A stretch of DNA of 64,000 bases, taken from NCBI RefSeq assembly GCF_000012325.1, contig NC_003910.7:1426001-1490000 (forward strand). Reading direction: 5' to 3'. Below are positions 1-9,064 of this stretch, piece after piece (the stretch's first letter is position 1; the number at the start of each line of letters is the position of its first letter). The stretch comes from Colwellia psychrerythraea 34H. GTDB taxonomy: Bacteria; Pseudomonadota; Gammaproteobacteria; Enterobacterales; Alteromonadaceae. Under the pieces are notes generated by a model, which did not search any database, was not told the DNA's origin, and saw only the letters and a program-made list of their open reading frames with translations. The position numbers and the translations under genes were made by a program.

Positions 1-777
1 TACACGCGATTTTTAGACCCGGATATGATGTACTCGTCTGCTATTTATCCGACAGAAGACGCTTCATTAGATGAGGCTCAACAGCATAAACTCGCCACTA
101 TTTGCCAGCGATTATCACTAAATGAACATGATCATTTATTGGAAATAGGTACTGGCTGGGGAGGCTTAGCAATATATGCAGCTCAGCATTATGGTTGCCG
201 TGTAACGACAACGACTATCTCTGATGCACAATATGCCTATGCACAAGCTCGTATAGAAAAGTTGGGCTTAACAGATAAAATTACCTTGCTTAAAGAGGAT
301 TACCGAAATTTAACGGGAGTTTTTGATAAAGTAGTTTCCATTGAAATGATAGAAGCTGTTGGTTATGACTTTTTACCTAGTTTCTTTAAGCAGTGTAATG
401 ACCGATTAAAAGTTGGCGGTAAGTTGCTTATTCAATCAATTACTATTGCCGATCAACGTTTTGACTATTACAAAAACAACGTTGATTTTATCCAACGCTA
501 TATATTCCCCGGTGGATTTTTACCGTCAGTTAATGTGTTGACTCAAAATATTACTGATCACAGTGAGTTGGTTGTTGAATCCCTAGATGATATAGGGCTT
601 GATTACGCTAAAACGTTAGCGCACTGGAGAGAGAACTTTTTGGCATCTTGGTTAGAGCTGACTCAACATGATTATGACGAAACCTTTAAACGATTATGGC
701 TTTATTACTTTGCTTACTGTGAAGGCGCATTTTTAGAGCGTTCAACTAGCGCGGTCCATTTAGTGGCTAGAAAATAG
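1..777 (+). CDS. cfa: Cyclopropane-fatty-acyl-phospholipid synthase, 3' part (start outside window)
   Basis: The reading frame is open from base 1, so the gene begins upstream; about 258 codons remain. The SAM-binding motif EIGTGWGG is followed by the family signatures SIEMIEAVG and YIFPGGFLPS, and the fragment begins with FLDPDMMYSSAIY, typical of the Cfa catalytic domain. Members of the family transfer a methylene group from S-adenosylmethionine to the double bond of unsaturated phospholipid acyl chains at the inner membrane, a membrane stress adaptation. The C-terminus matches the usual end of the family. The upstream neighbour cannot be seen. The paralogous plant-type and mycolic-acid methyltransferases share this fold but are less likely here. 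Confidence 0.9.
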   Translation, partial: YTRFLDPDMMYSSAIYPTEDASLDEAQQHKLATICQRLSLNEHDHLLEIGTGWGGLAIYAAQHYGCRVTTTTISDAQYAYAQARIEKLGLTDKITLLKEDYRNLTGVFDKVVSIEMIEAVGYDFLPSFFKQCNDRLKVGGKLLIQSITIADQRFDYYKNNVDFIQRYIFPGGFLPSVNVLTQNITDHSELVVESLDDIGLDYAKTLAHWRENFLASWLELTQHDYDETFKRLWLYYFAYCEGAFLERSTSAVHLVARK

Positions 778-865
778 ATATTGAATTTATTTGAGAGTAA
801 AAAGTAGGGAATAAATTTTCCTACTTCATTGACCTATCTAGCTTACGTCTATCTACTCAACGATA

Positions 866-1816
866 TTATCCTTTAAATCTGAGCTGGCGTATTGATAAAG
901 CAAGCATCATTATAATTAAAATAATGACAGAACTGCTGCCACCATCACTATGCACTTCAGTGTAATACTCAACATATTCTAGGTCATAGTCACTGCTCTC
1001 TAAGGGAAGACCATATAAGCTATTACTGTCATCACTACTGTAAGAAGCCACTATATTCGGGAAGCCCACCTCATACAGGTCTATGAGGATGTCGTAATGA
1101 TTGGCACTAAAACCTTGTTCTAAGGTGCTATATACCTCAAATTCATCATCTGAACTCTCACCATGTATAACAAAATTGTCAGTACTGTAATAATGAACCC
1201 AAGGACCGCCATTTTCACTTAAGTACAATTCAGCATAAACTACCGCCTCATCATGAGGATTACCAGTAAGTAAATCAGCATCAAAAGTCACACTAAAAGT
1301 CTGAAAATATCCATCGGCATCAAGATCTTCAATTAATTGTGAATAGCCTTCATAAATAACAAAAGTACCGTCGCTGAAGCTTCTACTGCTTTGGTTCAAC
1401 CCTGGTATTGCCGCTATGTTTTTAGCGGTACTTCGTTTACGTGCCTGTTGTTGCTTTTGGTCAATCATATCCTCACGAGTCGTGTTTAATGCTTTATTCT
1501 TTTCTTGGTCGCTATCACCAAGTAGTACTCTTTGTTTAATATCTTTTAATACTTGTTCTTGTGATGCACTGTCTATTGAACTGGCTACTTGCCCGCTAGA
1601 GTAACTTTGAACAACTTTAGTATTCGTTATATATGTTGTGTCAGTTGTACTTGCTGTGCCTGCTATCTCATTTGCATTGTCGGCTTCTAACGCAAAGCTT
1701 GGTAGTGTAATCATCATAAGAGTTAACATGAGTGTTAACTGTAAAGTCGTTAGTAGTATTGGTGAAAACCTTGATGTTACTTTTAATGTTAACTGCTTGA
1801 TAAAATTGCTCATCAT
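866..1816 (-). CDS. Secreted protein with GlyGly-CTERM sorting tail (choice-of-anchor H-like)
   Basis: About 316 residues with an N-terminal signal peptide (MMSNFIKQLTL followed by a long hydrophobic stretch ending SFALEA). The C-terminus has the GlyGly-CTERM layout: an acidic stretch, GGSSS, a hydrophobic helix, then basic RQLRFKG. Such tails are cut by rhombosortase, and the protein is then usually exported by type II secretion to the cell surface. The middle has a coiled, Gln/Lys-rich part (about residues 90-130) and then a beta-rich domain with many Asp and Tyr. It resembles the choice-of-anchor H family; the function is unknown. I start at the ATG at 1816, which follows a strong AGGAAGG; an upstream start ten codons earlier lacks one. 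The gene stands alone, convergent with the upstream synthase gene. Confidence 0.75.
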   Translation of the reverse strand: MMSNFIKQLTLKVTSRFSPILLTTLQLTLMLTLMMITLPSFALEADNANEIAGTASTTDTTYITNTKVVQSYSSGQVASSIDSASQEQVLKDIKQRVLLGDSDQEKNKALNTTREDMIDQKQQQARKRSTAKNIAAIPGLNQSSRSFSDGTFVIYEGYSQLIEDLDADGYFQTFSVTFDADLLTGNPHDEAVVYAELYLSENGGPWVHYYSTDNFVIHGESSDDEFEVYSTLEQGFSANHYDILIDLYEVGFPNIVASYSSDDSNSLYGLPLESSDYDLEYVEYYTEVHSDGGSSSVIILIIMMLALSIRQLRFKG

Positions 1817-2046
1817 TAAATCCTTCCTGTATCGATTTAAGACCATTAAAGCGTAAGTTAAATGAACTCAAGCTGAACAAATAAAATGTCAACTGATAAC
1901 TTTTATCCGTGAGATCTCTAATACAGTGAAGTATTCAGACTCCGTTCAGTTAGATTTTTGTATTATAGGATTAAACTTGGTTTATTTGCGGCAAGCATTC
2001 TTTTACACTGAGTGCTCTATAGGTTTTATCTGCATTAGGTATTGAG

Positions 2047-2325
2047 ATGATGTTACGAGTTCTTTTATTCACGCTATTCATAAGTGTAATTGCTTTAAGT
2101 GCAACTGCTGTGGCGGCAGATACGCAAGCTAATGCGCAAAAGAAACAGAAAGCTATTAGCTCACAGCAGGCGGCAAAACTCGTTAAAAAACGCTACGGCG
2201 GTACTGTTTTGAATGTAAAAAAACAAAAAAATAATACGGCTTATAAAGTAAAGATTGTAAAACCCAATGGGCAAGTAGTATCGAAAAAGGTCAATGCCAA
2301 AACGGGTAAGATTGAAAAAAATTAA
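2047..2325 (+). CDS. Small periplasmic PepSY-domain protein
   Basis: A 92-residue protein with a signal peptide ending at AVAADTQ and one PepSY-type unit (about residues 38-90: QAAKLVKKRYGG, then a VNAKTGKIEKN strand). PepSY proteins are short periplasmic or membrane-linked modules, thought to inhibit peptidases or sense the envelope. The stop codon lies 27 bases before the response regulator gene, and a sensor kinase follows, so the three are probably one operon in which this protein is an accessory or target of the two-component system. The same PepSY-regulator-kinase order is common in gammaproteobacteria. Two adjacent ATG codons could serve as start; the ribosome site is weak. Confidence 0.8.
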   Translation: MMLRVLLFTLFISVIALSATAVAADTQANAQKKQKAISSQQAAKLVKKRYGGTVLNVKKQKNNTAYKVKIVKPNGQVVSKKVNAKTGKIEKN

Positions 2326-2352
2326 CGAGCAATCACTCGAAAGGAAAAAGCA

Positions 2353-3027
2353 ATGCGTTTACTTTTAGTTGAAGATGATCAAGCGTTACAACAAGAGCTT
2401 CAAAAACAATTACTTTTACAAAACTATTCGGTAGATGTCGCTTCTGATGGAGAGATTGCCTTATTTCAAGGGCTTGAATATGACTATGATATTGCCGTTA
2501 TAGATTTAGGTTTACCAAAGATTGATGGTACTACGGTAGTTAAAGCACTCAGAGAAAAAGGCCGTAATTTTCCTATTCTAATTCTTACTGCTCGCGATCG
2601 TTGGCAAGATAAAGTTTCTGGTCTAGATGCTGGCGCAGATGATTATTTAACTAAACCATTTCATGTGGAAGAGCTCACTTCACGCTTAAATGCGTTGATC
2701 AGACGTAGTGCGGGCAAAGCCAGTACTATGATTAATAATGGTCCCTATAGTTTGGATATCGCTACATCTCAAGTACTGGTAGAACAGGTAAGCGTTAGTT
2801 TAAGTGCTCATGAATTTAAAGTGTTTAAGTATTTAATGTTACATGTAGGTGAGGTGATTTCTAAAACCACCTTAACTGAACATATTTATGATCAAGACTT
2901 CGATTTAGACTCTAATGTCATTGAAGTATTTATCAGACGTTTACGTAAAAAGCTTGACCCAGACAGTAAATATAACTTCATTGAAACGAAGCGTGGCCAA
3001 GGCTATCGTTTACTTAAATTCACTTAG
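2353..3027 (+). CDS. OmpR/PhoP-family response regulator
   Basis: A 224-residue two-domain regulator. The receiver domain (1-120) has the acidic pocket EDD at 7-9, the phosphoacceptor Asp51 in VIDLGLP and Lys101 in YLTKPF. The C-terminal winged helix (about 128-222) ends with the typical RRLRKKLDP and KRGQGYRLL. It should bind promoter DNA as a dimer once phosphorylated by the kinase encoded just downstream. AAGGAAA precedes the ATG. Sequence style is closest to PhoP/QseB/PmrA regulators; the signal is not shown by the sequence. Confidence 0.92.
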   Translation: MRLLLVEDDQALQQELQKQLLLQNYSVDVASDGEIALFQGLEYDYDIAVIDLGLPKIDGTTVVKALREKGRNFPILILTARDRWQDKVSGLDAGADDYLTKPFHVEELTSRLNALIRRSAGKASTMINNGPYSLDIATSQVLVEQVSVSLSAHEFKVFKYLMLHVGEVISKTTLTEHIYDQDFDLDSNVIEVFIRRLRKKLDPDSKYNFIETKRGQGYRLLKFT

Positions 3028-3053
3028 CTTAACTTCCCAGATTAGGTTTATTT

Positions 3054-4466
3054 TTGCTTACATTTATCAAACCATTTTTTAATGTTTTCCTAAACTCCCT
3101 TAAATTACGTTTAATGGTGAGCTTACTGGCGATGGTGGTAATTATATTGCCAACCATAGCGTTTATCATCATGAACTCATTTGAAAAACATATGGTGCGT
3201 AGTATAGAAAATGAATTAAGTGCCTATAGCTATTCTATTTTGGCTGTTGCAGAAGTTGAACAAGCTAACTTAGTGATGCCTGAAGCTTTAATTGAAAACC
3301 AATTTAATGTCAGCGACTCAGGTTTATATGCTTTTATTTCAGGGCCAGTTAAGTATGAGAGTAAGGTAACATCAGATGTAAAACTAGAAAATGCTATTTT
3401 ATGGAGTTCTCAATCCTTACTTACTATTAAAATACCTGATGAGCAATTATCAGGGGAGATAGCGACACTGGCAACGGGAGATAAAACATTTTCGAGTTTT
3501 GAAATTAATGGCTTCCCCCACTTTATTTATAGCTATGCAGTCAGCTTTACCGAAGGGAGCGATAACTTTCCAATTACCGTACATATTATTAGAGACAAAC
3601 AAGTATTCTCACAACTTATTCGTGATTTCAAACAGCAACTTTGGTTTGGTTTAGCGATTTTAATGGTCATTATTTTATTGCTGCAACTTGTATGGTTGAT
3701 GTGGACGTTAAAACCTTTATCTACCTTAGAGCAGGAAGTTAAAGCGGTTGAACAGGGCAGAGCTGAAAAGCTCACCAGTTTATATCCCAAAGAATTATCT
3801 CAACTCACCACTCAATTAAATCAATTATTAGCCACAGAGCAAAAGCAAAGGCAACGTTATCGAAATGCTTTATCAGATCTCGCTCATAGCTTGAAAACCC
3901 CACTAGCGGTAATGCAAGCTCAAAGGGGAATTTCTGCCGTTAATCAAGAGCAAATTAATCGTATTAATTCCACCATTGATCACCAGCTAAAACGTGCGCA
4001 GAGTGCGGGGCATTCGTCTTGGCTGTTAGGGATTGAGGTGAAACCAGTTGTCGATAAATTATTAAATACCTTAGCAAAAATTTATCAGGGCGATCATAAA
4101 GAATTAACACTTAATTTTACTGGCAACATCACCTTCAAAGGCGATGAAGCTGATTTACTGGAGCTGTTGGGCAATTTACTTGATAACGCTTATAAAGCGG
4201 CAAAAAGCACTATTATACTGACAATTAGCCAACAAGATGATGCTTTAATCATGTGTATAGAAGATGATGGCGTTGGTATTAAAGAACAGCAAATTACGCA
4301 AATACTAGAACGTGGCGTTCGTGCTGATACATACGAAGTAGGACATGGTGTCGGTTTGGCGATAGTGCGAGACTTGGTAGCAAGTTATCAAGGTGAATTG
4401 CATATTGGTAACTCTACAGAATTAGGTGGCGCGCAATTTACTTTGAGCTTCACTAATAAAACGTAA
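3054..4466 (+). CDS. PhoQ/QseC-like sensor histidine kinase
   Basis: A 470-residue inner-membrane kinase. It has a first transmembrane helix at about 20-42, a periplasmic sensor region of about 150 residues, a second helix at about 197-217, and then a HAMP-like linker. The dimerisation box is DLAHSLKTPL with His278. The ATP-binding domain has the N box around Asn377, DDGVGI at 404-409 and GHGVGL at 430-435. The frame begins with TTG at 3054; an in-frame ATG at 3114 would cut into the first membrane helix, so the TTG is preferred but uncertain. It lies 26 bases after the response regulator gene and is its likely partner. The ligand is unknown. Confidence 0.88.
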   Translation: MLTFIKPFFNVFLNSLKLRLMVSLLAMVVIILPTIAFIIMNSFEKHMVRSIENELSAYSYSILAVAEVEQANLVMPEALIENQFNVSDSGLYAFISGPVKYESKVTSDVKLENAILWSSQSLLTIKIPDEQLSGEIATLATGDKTFSSFEINGFPHFIYSYAVSFTEGSDNFPITVHIIRDKQVFSQLIRDFKQQLWFGLAILMVIILLLQLVWLMWTLKPLSTLEQEVKAVEQGRAEKLTSLYPKELSQLTTQLNQLLATEQKQRQRYRNALSDLAHSLKTPLAVMQAQRGISAVNQEQINRINSTIDHQLKRAQSAGHSSWLLGIEVKPVVDKLLNTLAKIYQGDHKELTLNFTGNITFKGDEADLLELLGNLLDNAYKAAKSTIILTISQQDDALIMCIEDDGVGIKEQQITQILERGVRADTYEVGHGVGLAIVRDLVASYQGELHIGNSTELGGAQFTLSFTNKT

Positions 4467-4613
4467 ATAAAAAGTAAATACACAGTCAATGTGAAGTAGT
4501 TGTTAAGTCACTTTTGCAAGGTTAGCGTAAACATTTTCTTTTTTTCAATCTAATTATTAAACTATTGAAAAAAAAGTTGCCATTATTTTAGCACAACTCC
4601 TTTTACCATTAAC

Positions 4614-5169
4614 TTAGCTAATGTTTGTCATTTCGTTGAGAGTGAAAGATTCAACCACACCTTGCGTTGCTTCCATGTACTCTTTCAAATGATCGTTGGC
4701 CATATGTGCTTCCCATAACTCACGAGTTTCCCAGTTTTCATAAAATATAAACTGAGCGGGATTATCATTATCTTTGTAAATACCAATCGGACTAATTTAT
4801 TGGTCAGCTTAAAGCTACATTAGCGAGCTTAAAACAAGCAAAATGAGTTAACTATAGTTAGTCTATATTTCATTTTTTTTGTGATGTTATCAGTTTGCTA
4901 ATGAGCTCCCGAAGGGCGAGTTTAAAAGGCTTACATGCGGCGTTATTGATTTTGACAAGGGAATAACCATTCTCTTCAATCAATGCCTTGCCTCTAAGCC
5001 TTTTAATTCTCGCTAAGTGAGCAATACATTAATCCGTTTGGTATCATTCATAATTAATACAGCCTAGCTCACTGCGGGTCATGGTAATAAGTTTAAAAAG
5101 CTCGGCTTTCACTAAGTCAATTTGATCAGGTTGGGCTTTGATATTGGCGACAATGGTTAATTGGGTCAT
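4614..5169 (-). pseudogene. Antibiotic-biosynthesis-monooxygenase (ABM) family gene split by a 265-bp repeat element
   Basis: The N-terminal part reads from the ATG at 5169 (MTQLTIVANIKAQPDQIDLV to SELGCINYE) and hits a TGA just inside the repeat. The C-terminal part resumes beyond it (YKDNDNPAQFIFYENWE to SFTLNEMTNIS) and stops at 4614-4616. Together they make a complete ABM/YgiN-type domain of about 97 residues, a family of small dimeric quinol monooxygenases. Removing exactly ATACC...GGTAT (4780-5044) joins the halves in frame with only the codons at the junction (E-C-Y-K) to supply. The insertion length is 265, not a multiple of three, so read-through would also fail. AGAGGA lies upstream of the ATG. 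It lies downstream of, and on the same strand as, the dehydrogenase gene region boundary at 5260. Confidence 0.85.
4780..5044. repeat. Hairpin repeat element, type B copy 1 (inside ABM gene)
   Basis: 265 bp bounded by ATACCAATCGGACTAATTTA and the inverted ATACCAAACGGATTAATGTA. Inside lie complementary arms GCGAG-TTTAAAAGGCTTA (4916-4933) and TAAGCCTTTTAA-TT-CTCGC (4995-5013) enclosing the shared core (about 4940-4992, GTTATTGATTTTGACAAGGG onward to CAATGCCTTGCC). No clear target duplication was seen. The same element recurs at 34056-34320 with the same length, and in variant form at 53329-53592. Confidence 0.88.
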
Positions 5170-5259
5170 GTTCATTCCTCTAAGTAAATTATATTTTGCT
5201 GTGTCTTTGCATCATCCATGACACATTTTTGGCATAATTTTGTATTTGAATTTATGGCT

Positions 5260-6288
5260 CTAAAAACCTTGTAACACTATTTTTCCGATAGATTTTCCTG
5301 ACTCCAACTCCTCATGGGCAAGCTTTAAATTATCGGCATTAATTAAACCTAACTCTTTGCCTACTGTTGTTTGAATATATCCACGGTCAATTAAATCGGA
5401 CACGTGATTTAATAAATGACTTTGTTCTTCAATATCGACGGCATTAAACATTGAGCGTGCAAACATAAACTCGATATGTAATGACAAGCTTTTAAATTTC
5501 AATTTCATTACGTCTAAAGGTTTTTGAGGATCATCAATCATGGCAATTTTGCCAAAAGGTGCGAGCAACTCAATATAAGTATCGAAATAACTCTCTGTGC
5601 CATTAAGGCTAGCAACATGTGTAACTTGGCCTATATTAAGGGCGTCAATTTGTGGCTTCAGTGGTTTGGTATGATCGACAACATGGTGAGCCCCGAGTTT
5701 TTCTACCCACGCTTTTGAGCTTTCTCGTGATGCAGTCGCAATAATGGTTGCACCGGTAATCGCTTTGGCGAGCTGGACTAAAATAGAGCCAACACCACCC
5801 GCAGCACCAACAACTAAAATAACGTAGTTAGATTTTTCAGATGAATCGGGCATTATCTTAGGCAATGCAAGGTGTTCAAATAACATTTCATAAGCGGTAA
5901 TTGTTGTTAATGGCAGGGCTGCTGCTTCAACATCAGCTAAGCTTTTAGGTTTATGGCCAACAATGCGTTCGTCAACTAATTGGTATTCTGCATTACTTCC
6001 TTGACGAGTTAAATCGCCGGCATAATATACTTTGTCACCTAACTGAAATTTTGTCGCATTTTCACCCATAGCGACTATTTCACCAACAGCATCCCAACCG
6101 ATTACTTTATATTCATCCGTTTCTGAAGGTTTGTTTTGTCTGATTTTATAATCGACAGGATTAACAGCAATAGCGCTTATTTTTACTAAAATATCTCGGC
6201 CAGTGGCTATTGGCTGTGGTATTTCAATATCGACTAAAGAGTCAATATCACTAATGGGTAACGATTTTTTATAACCAATGGCTTTCAT
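5260..6288 (-). CDS. Zinc-type alcohol dehydrogenase-like/quinone oxidoreductase family protein
   Basis: 342 residues of the medium-chain dehydrogenase/reductase superfamily. The N-terminal GroES-like domain (about 1-130) contains VNPVDYKIRQ and GWDAVGEI; the nucleotide-binding domain has VVGAAGGVGSILVQLAKA. The structural and catalytic zinc cysteines are missing, as in quinone oxidoreductase-like members, so it probably reduces an enone or quinone with NADPH. It is transcribed away from the LysR gene starting at 6416, the usual arrangement for a regulator and its target. The ATG at 6288 follows a GGAGAA-type site. The natural substrate is not evident. Confidence 0.88.
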   Translation of the reverse strand: MKAIGYKKSLPISDIDSLVDIEIPQPIATGRDILVKISAIAVNPVDYKIRQNKPSETDEYKVIGWDAVGEIVAMGENATKFQLGDKVYYAGDLTRQGSNAEYQLVDERIVGHKPKSLADVEAAALPLTTITAYEMLFEHLALPKIMPDSSEKSNYVILVVGAAGGVGSILVQLAKAITGATIIATASRESSKAWVEKLGAHHVVDHTKPLKPQIDALNIGQVTHVASLNGTESYFDTYIELLAPFGKIAMIDDPQKPLDVMKLKFKSLSLHIEFMFARSMFNAVDIEEQSHLLNHVSDLIDRGYIQTTVGKELGLINADNLKLAHEELESGKSIGKIVLQGF

Positions 6289-6415
6289 GTGTATTCTCCG
6301 GTTGTTTAATTTAGGCTGCTAATTTAAGTGCTGCTAACGGTGATAATAATAGAACTTGATTTAGTAAAGATAAACAGCATAATAATTGAATCATTATCAA
6401 AAAATATTTGACAAT

Positions 6416-7351
6416 ATGTTATTAGAAGACCTACAAGTCATCCTTAAAGTCGCCGAATTTAAAAATATCACCAAAGCCGCTGCAAGTATTGATATGCGAA
6501 CCGCAACAGCAAGTGCAGCTATAAAACGGGTTGAAGCTGCATTAGGTGTTGATTTATTTATCCGAACAACACGGCAGTTGAAAATATCTAGTGCAGGGGA
6601 AAGGTACATTCCTCAATGTCAGCAAGCATTGTTAATGCTTGAGCAAGCTAAACAAAATATGCGTGACGATTTAGAAATTGTCGATGGTGAACTTCGTATT
6701 GCAATATCTTCGGACTTAGGCCGTAACTTGGTTGCCCCTTGGCTTGATGAATTGATACAAAACCATCCTAAGGTTGGTTTAAAATTGAATATTAGCGATA
6801 GTAATATTGATTTTTACCGTGATTCCGTTGATGTTGCAATACGCTATGGCTCACCAACTGATTCTAACCTCTATGGTTTTAAAATATGTAATGTGCCAGG
6901 CATACTTTGTGCTACACCACAGTACCTTAAAGATAACGGTACGCCACAACATCCGCATAATTTAAGCGCACATAACGGACTTTTTTATCAACTCCATGAT
7001 GTAGTTCACGATGTCTGGAAGTTCGAGCATAAAGGCAATGTGATTAAAATAAAAATGAAGGGAAATCGAGCATCGAATGATGGTGATTTAGTGAGGCGAT
7101 GGTGTGTGGCAGGGAAAGGCATTGCGGTGAAATCATGCCTTGATATGTCTAAAGATTTACTTGCGGGTAACGTAGTAAGTGTTATGACTGATTATCAACC
7201 GAGAAAAACTGAATTATGGCTGGTATGCCCAAGTAGGCAGTCGATTACTCCTGCAGTACGTTTATTAAGAGATATGCTAAAAGAAAAATGCGCCATTATT
7301 CAAAATAAGTTAGTGGAACAAGGGATACTCAATAAGAATCAGCTTGAATAG
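6416..7351 (+). CDS. LysR-family transcriptional regulator
   Basis: About 311 residues. The N-terminal winged helix-turn-helix (residues 3-62: DLQVILKVAEFKNITKAAAS, RTATASAAIKRVEAALG, FIRTTRQL) is followed by a periplasmic-binding-like effector domain (about 90-295). I start at ATG 6416, which places the helix-turn-helix at the usual distance from the N-terminus; a TTG ten codons upstream is possible. The gene diverges from the alcohol dehydrogenase gene across about 127 bases, so it likely controls that gene and itself. The inducer is unknown. Confidence 0.87.
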   Translation: MLLEDLQVILKVAEFKNITKAAASIDMRTATASAAIKRVEAALGVDLFIRTTRQLKISSAGERYIPQCQQALLMLEQAKQNMRDDLEIVDGELRIAISSDLGRNLVAPWLDELIQNHPKVGLKLNISDSNIDFYRDSVDVAIRYGSPTDSNLYGFKICNVPGILCATPQYLKDNGTPQHPHNLSAHNGLFYQLHDVVHDVWKFEHKGNVIKIKMKGNRASNDGDLVRRWCVAGKGIAVKSCLDMSKDLLAGNVVSVMTDYQPRKTELWLVCPSRQSITPAVRLLRDMLKEKCAIIQNKLVEQGILNKNQLE

Positions 7352-7452
7352 GATAAACCGCTATTATCATAATGCTTTAAGTATGTTCAGCCTTTGTTCA
7401 GCTAAACAGTCGTATGCTAACCATAAGATTAGTTATGAACAAAGGTGAGCTT

Positions 7453-8883
7453 ATGTACTTTCACTCAACAGTATTAAAACATCTTGTGATAATAGGGGGA
7501 CTCCTATTATCCACCACACTATTTACCACTACTGCTTTTTCAGCCTCATTAGACGCAGAAGAAGAGCAAGTATTTGTGTTATCTGAAGCAGAGCTTGCGC
7601 AAACGCTAGCGCCCATCGCCTTGTATCCAGATACTTTACTTACCCATATTTTAATTGCATCTACCTACCCAATTGAGGTCATTGAAGCTGAGCGATGGCT
7701 TAACAAACACTCAAAATTAACGGCTGCACAAATAGAGAGAAAAGCGAAGAAAAAAGATTGGGATGCCAGCATCAAAGCACTGTTAGCTTTTCCACGAGTG
7801 ATAACTAAATTAAGTGAAGATCTTACTTGGATGCAAGAGCTCGGTAACGCTTTTCTACAAGATGAAGCCAGAGTGCTTGCCAGTATTCAATCGTTGAGAC
7901 AACAGGCGGACCAAGCGGGTAATTTGGCCAATATGGATAATGTGAAGGTGATAAAAGAGCAGAGAGTTATTATCATTGAACCGGCGCAACCAGAGGTTAT
8001 TTACGTACCATATTATGATACTCGCGTAGTTTATGGTCGTTGGCATTGGACACATTATCCACCTGTTTATTGGCGTAACCCTAATTATTATGCCGCTCAT
8101 TATGGACATTTTTATTGGGGACATGGCGTACACATCAGTAGTCATTTTTATTTTAGTGCTTTTCATTGGCACAACCGCCATGTGGTTGTTAAGCACTATA
8201 ACCGTCCTGGTTATCATTCCAGAAAAAAAATTGTATCAAGTCATAGTGCAAAACGTTGGAATCATCAGCCAAAACATAGACGCGGGGTTGCTTACAGTAG
8301 CGGCAGATTAAAGCAGAAATATTATGGGTCTCGACCAAGTGTTCGTAGTACAAACACTTATAAAAGTACTATTCATACAAATAGTGCCCATAAAGGAAAC
8401 GGTCATAAAAATCGTGTTTATAAAAGTAATAGCCATAAAAATAAGGCAATTAACCATAATAAAGTAGTTAGAAGCGCAAATGTGAACAACTCAAAAGTCC
8501 GCAATAGCAATGCGCGTAACAGTAAGGCACTTAACAGTAATTATAAACGCAGTAATGCCTACAACAATAACCAAAGAAAACATTATAAAAAAACGGTAGT
8601 GGCAAATAATAGTCATAAGGTAAAACAGCATAACCCGAATAAATACCAAGCAAAGTATCAGGGAAATGCTCAAATGAATAATCGACAAAGTAATAAACAA
8701 GTAAAACATAAACAAGTGAAGCAAACAGCTCAGAATACGCAAGTTCACAGAGCGTCAGTTAAAAAGCAGGCTGTTTATAATCGACCTGTGACTAGATCAG
8801 CACCGAAGCAAACAGTAAGGCAGTCACCAAGACACTCGGCAACACCGACTAGGCATCATCAAACTAAGAAAAGAATAAATTAG
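7453..8883 (+). CDS. DUF3300 exported protein with long basic low-complexity tail
   Basis: About 476 residues with a signal peptide (VIIGGLLLSTTLFTTTAFSAS). The DUF3300 domain (about 35-235) shows APIALYPDTLLTHILIASTYP, RWLNKH, and a strand VIYVPYYDTRVVYG followed by an aromatic and His-rich segment. The remaining half, from about residue 240, is a Lys/Asn/Ser/His-rich repeat-like tail (many NSK, NSHK and KHK units), strongly basic and probably disordered. The start at ATG 7453 follows AAAGGTGAG; an ATG 13 codons earlier lacks a site. Function is unknown; the family is envelope-associated in Proteobacteria. It stands alone with no operon partner. Confidence 0.82.
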   Translation: MYFHSTVLKHLVIIGGLLLSTTLFTTTAFSASLDAEEEQVFVLSEAELAQTLAPIALYPDTLLTHILIASTYPIEVIEAERWLNKHSKLTAAQIERKAKKKDWDASIKALLAFPRVITKLSEDLTWMQELGNAFLQDEARVLASIQSLRQQADQAGNLANMDNVKVIKEQRVIIIEPAQPEVIYVPYYDTRVVYGRWHWTHYPPVYWRNPNYYAAHYGHFYWGHGVHISSHFYFSAFHWHNRHVVVKHYNRPGYHSRKKIVSSHSAKRWNHQPKHRRGVAYSSGRLKQKYYGSRPSVRSTNTYKSTIHTNSAHKGNGHKNRVYKSNSHKNKAINHNKVVRSANVNNSKVRNSNARNSKALNSNYKRSNAYNNNQRKHYKKTVVANNSHKVKQHNPNKYQAKYQGNAQMNNRQSNKQVKHKQVKQTAQNTQVHRASVKKQAVYNRPVTRSAPKQTVRQSPRHSATPTRHHQTKKRIN

Positions 8884-9064
8884 TGCTTTGTTAGTGACGA
8901 GGGGAATTAAGGCAATTAATAAGAGGATCATTAGCTGCGATCCCCTTATGACTTGCTTAACTGATCGAGTTTGTTTTTTGCGTTAACCATTGAATAAATA
9001 TACTTAAATGCGCTATTTTGCCAAGAATTACATCAGCTTAAACATGTCGTCAAATTTCAAAAAA

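Noticed and set aside
1960..2046. GGTTTA stretches resembling a PhoP box before the PepSY gene
   Set aside because: The two copies do not have the required spacing of a PhoP direct repeat.
8920..8945. A hairpin GGATC...GATCC after the DUF3300 gene as a terminator
   Set aside because: The stem is interrupted and no T-run follows, so support is too weak.
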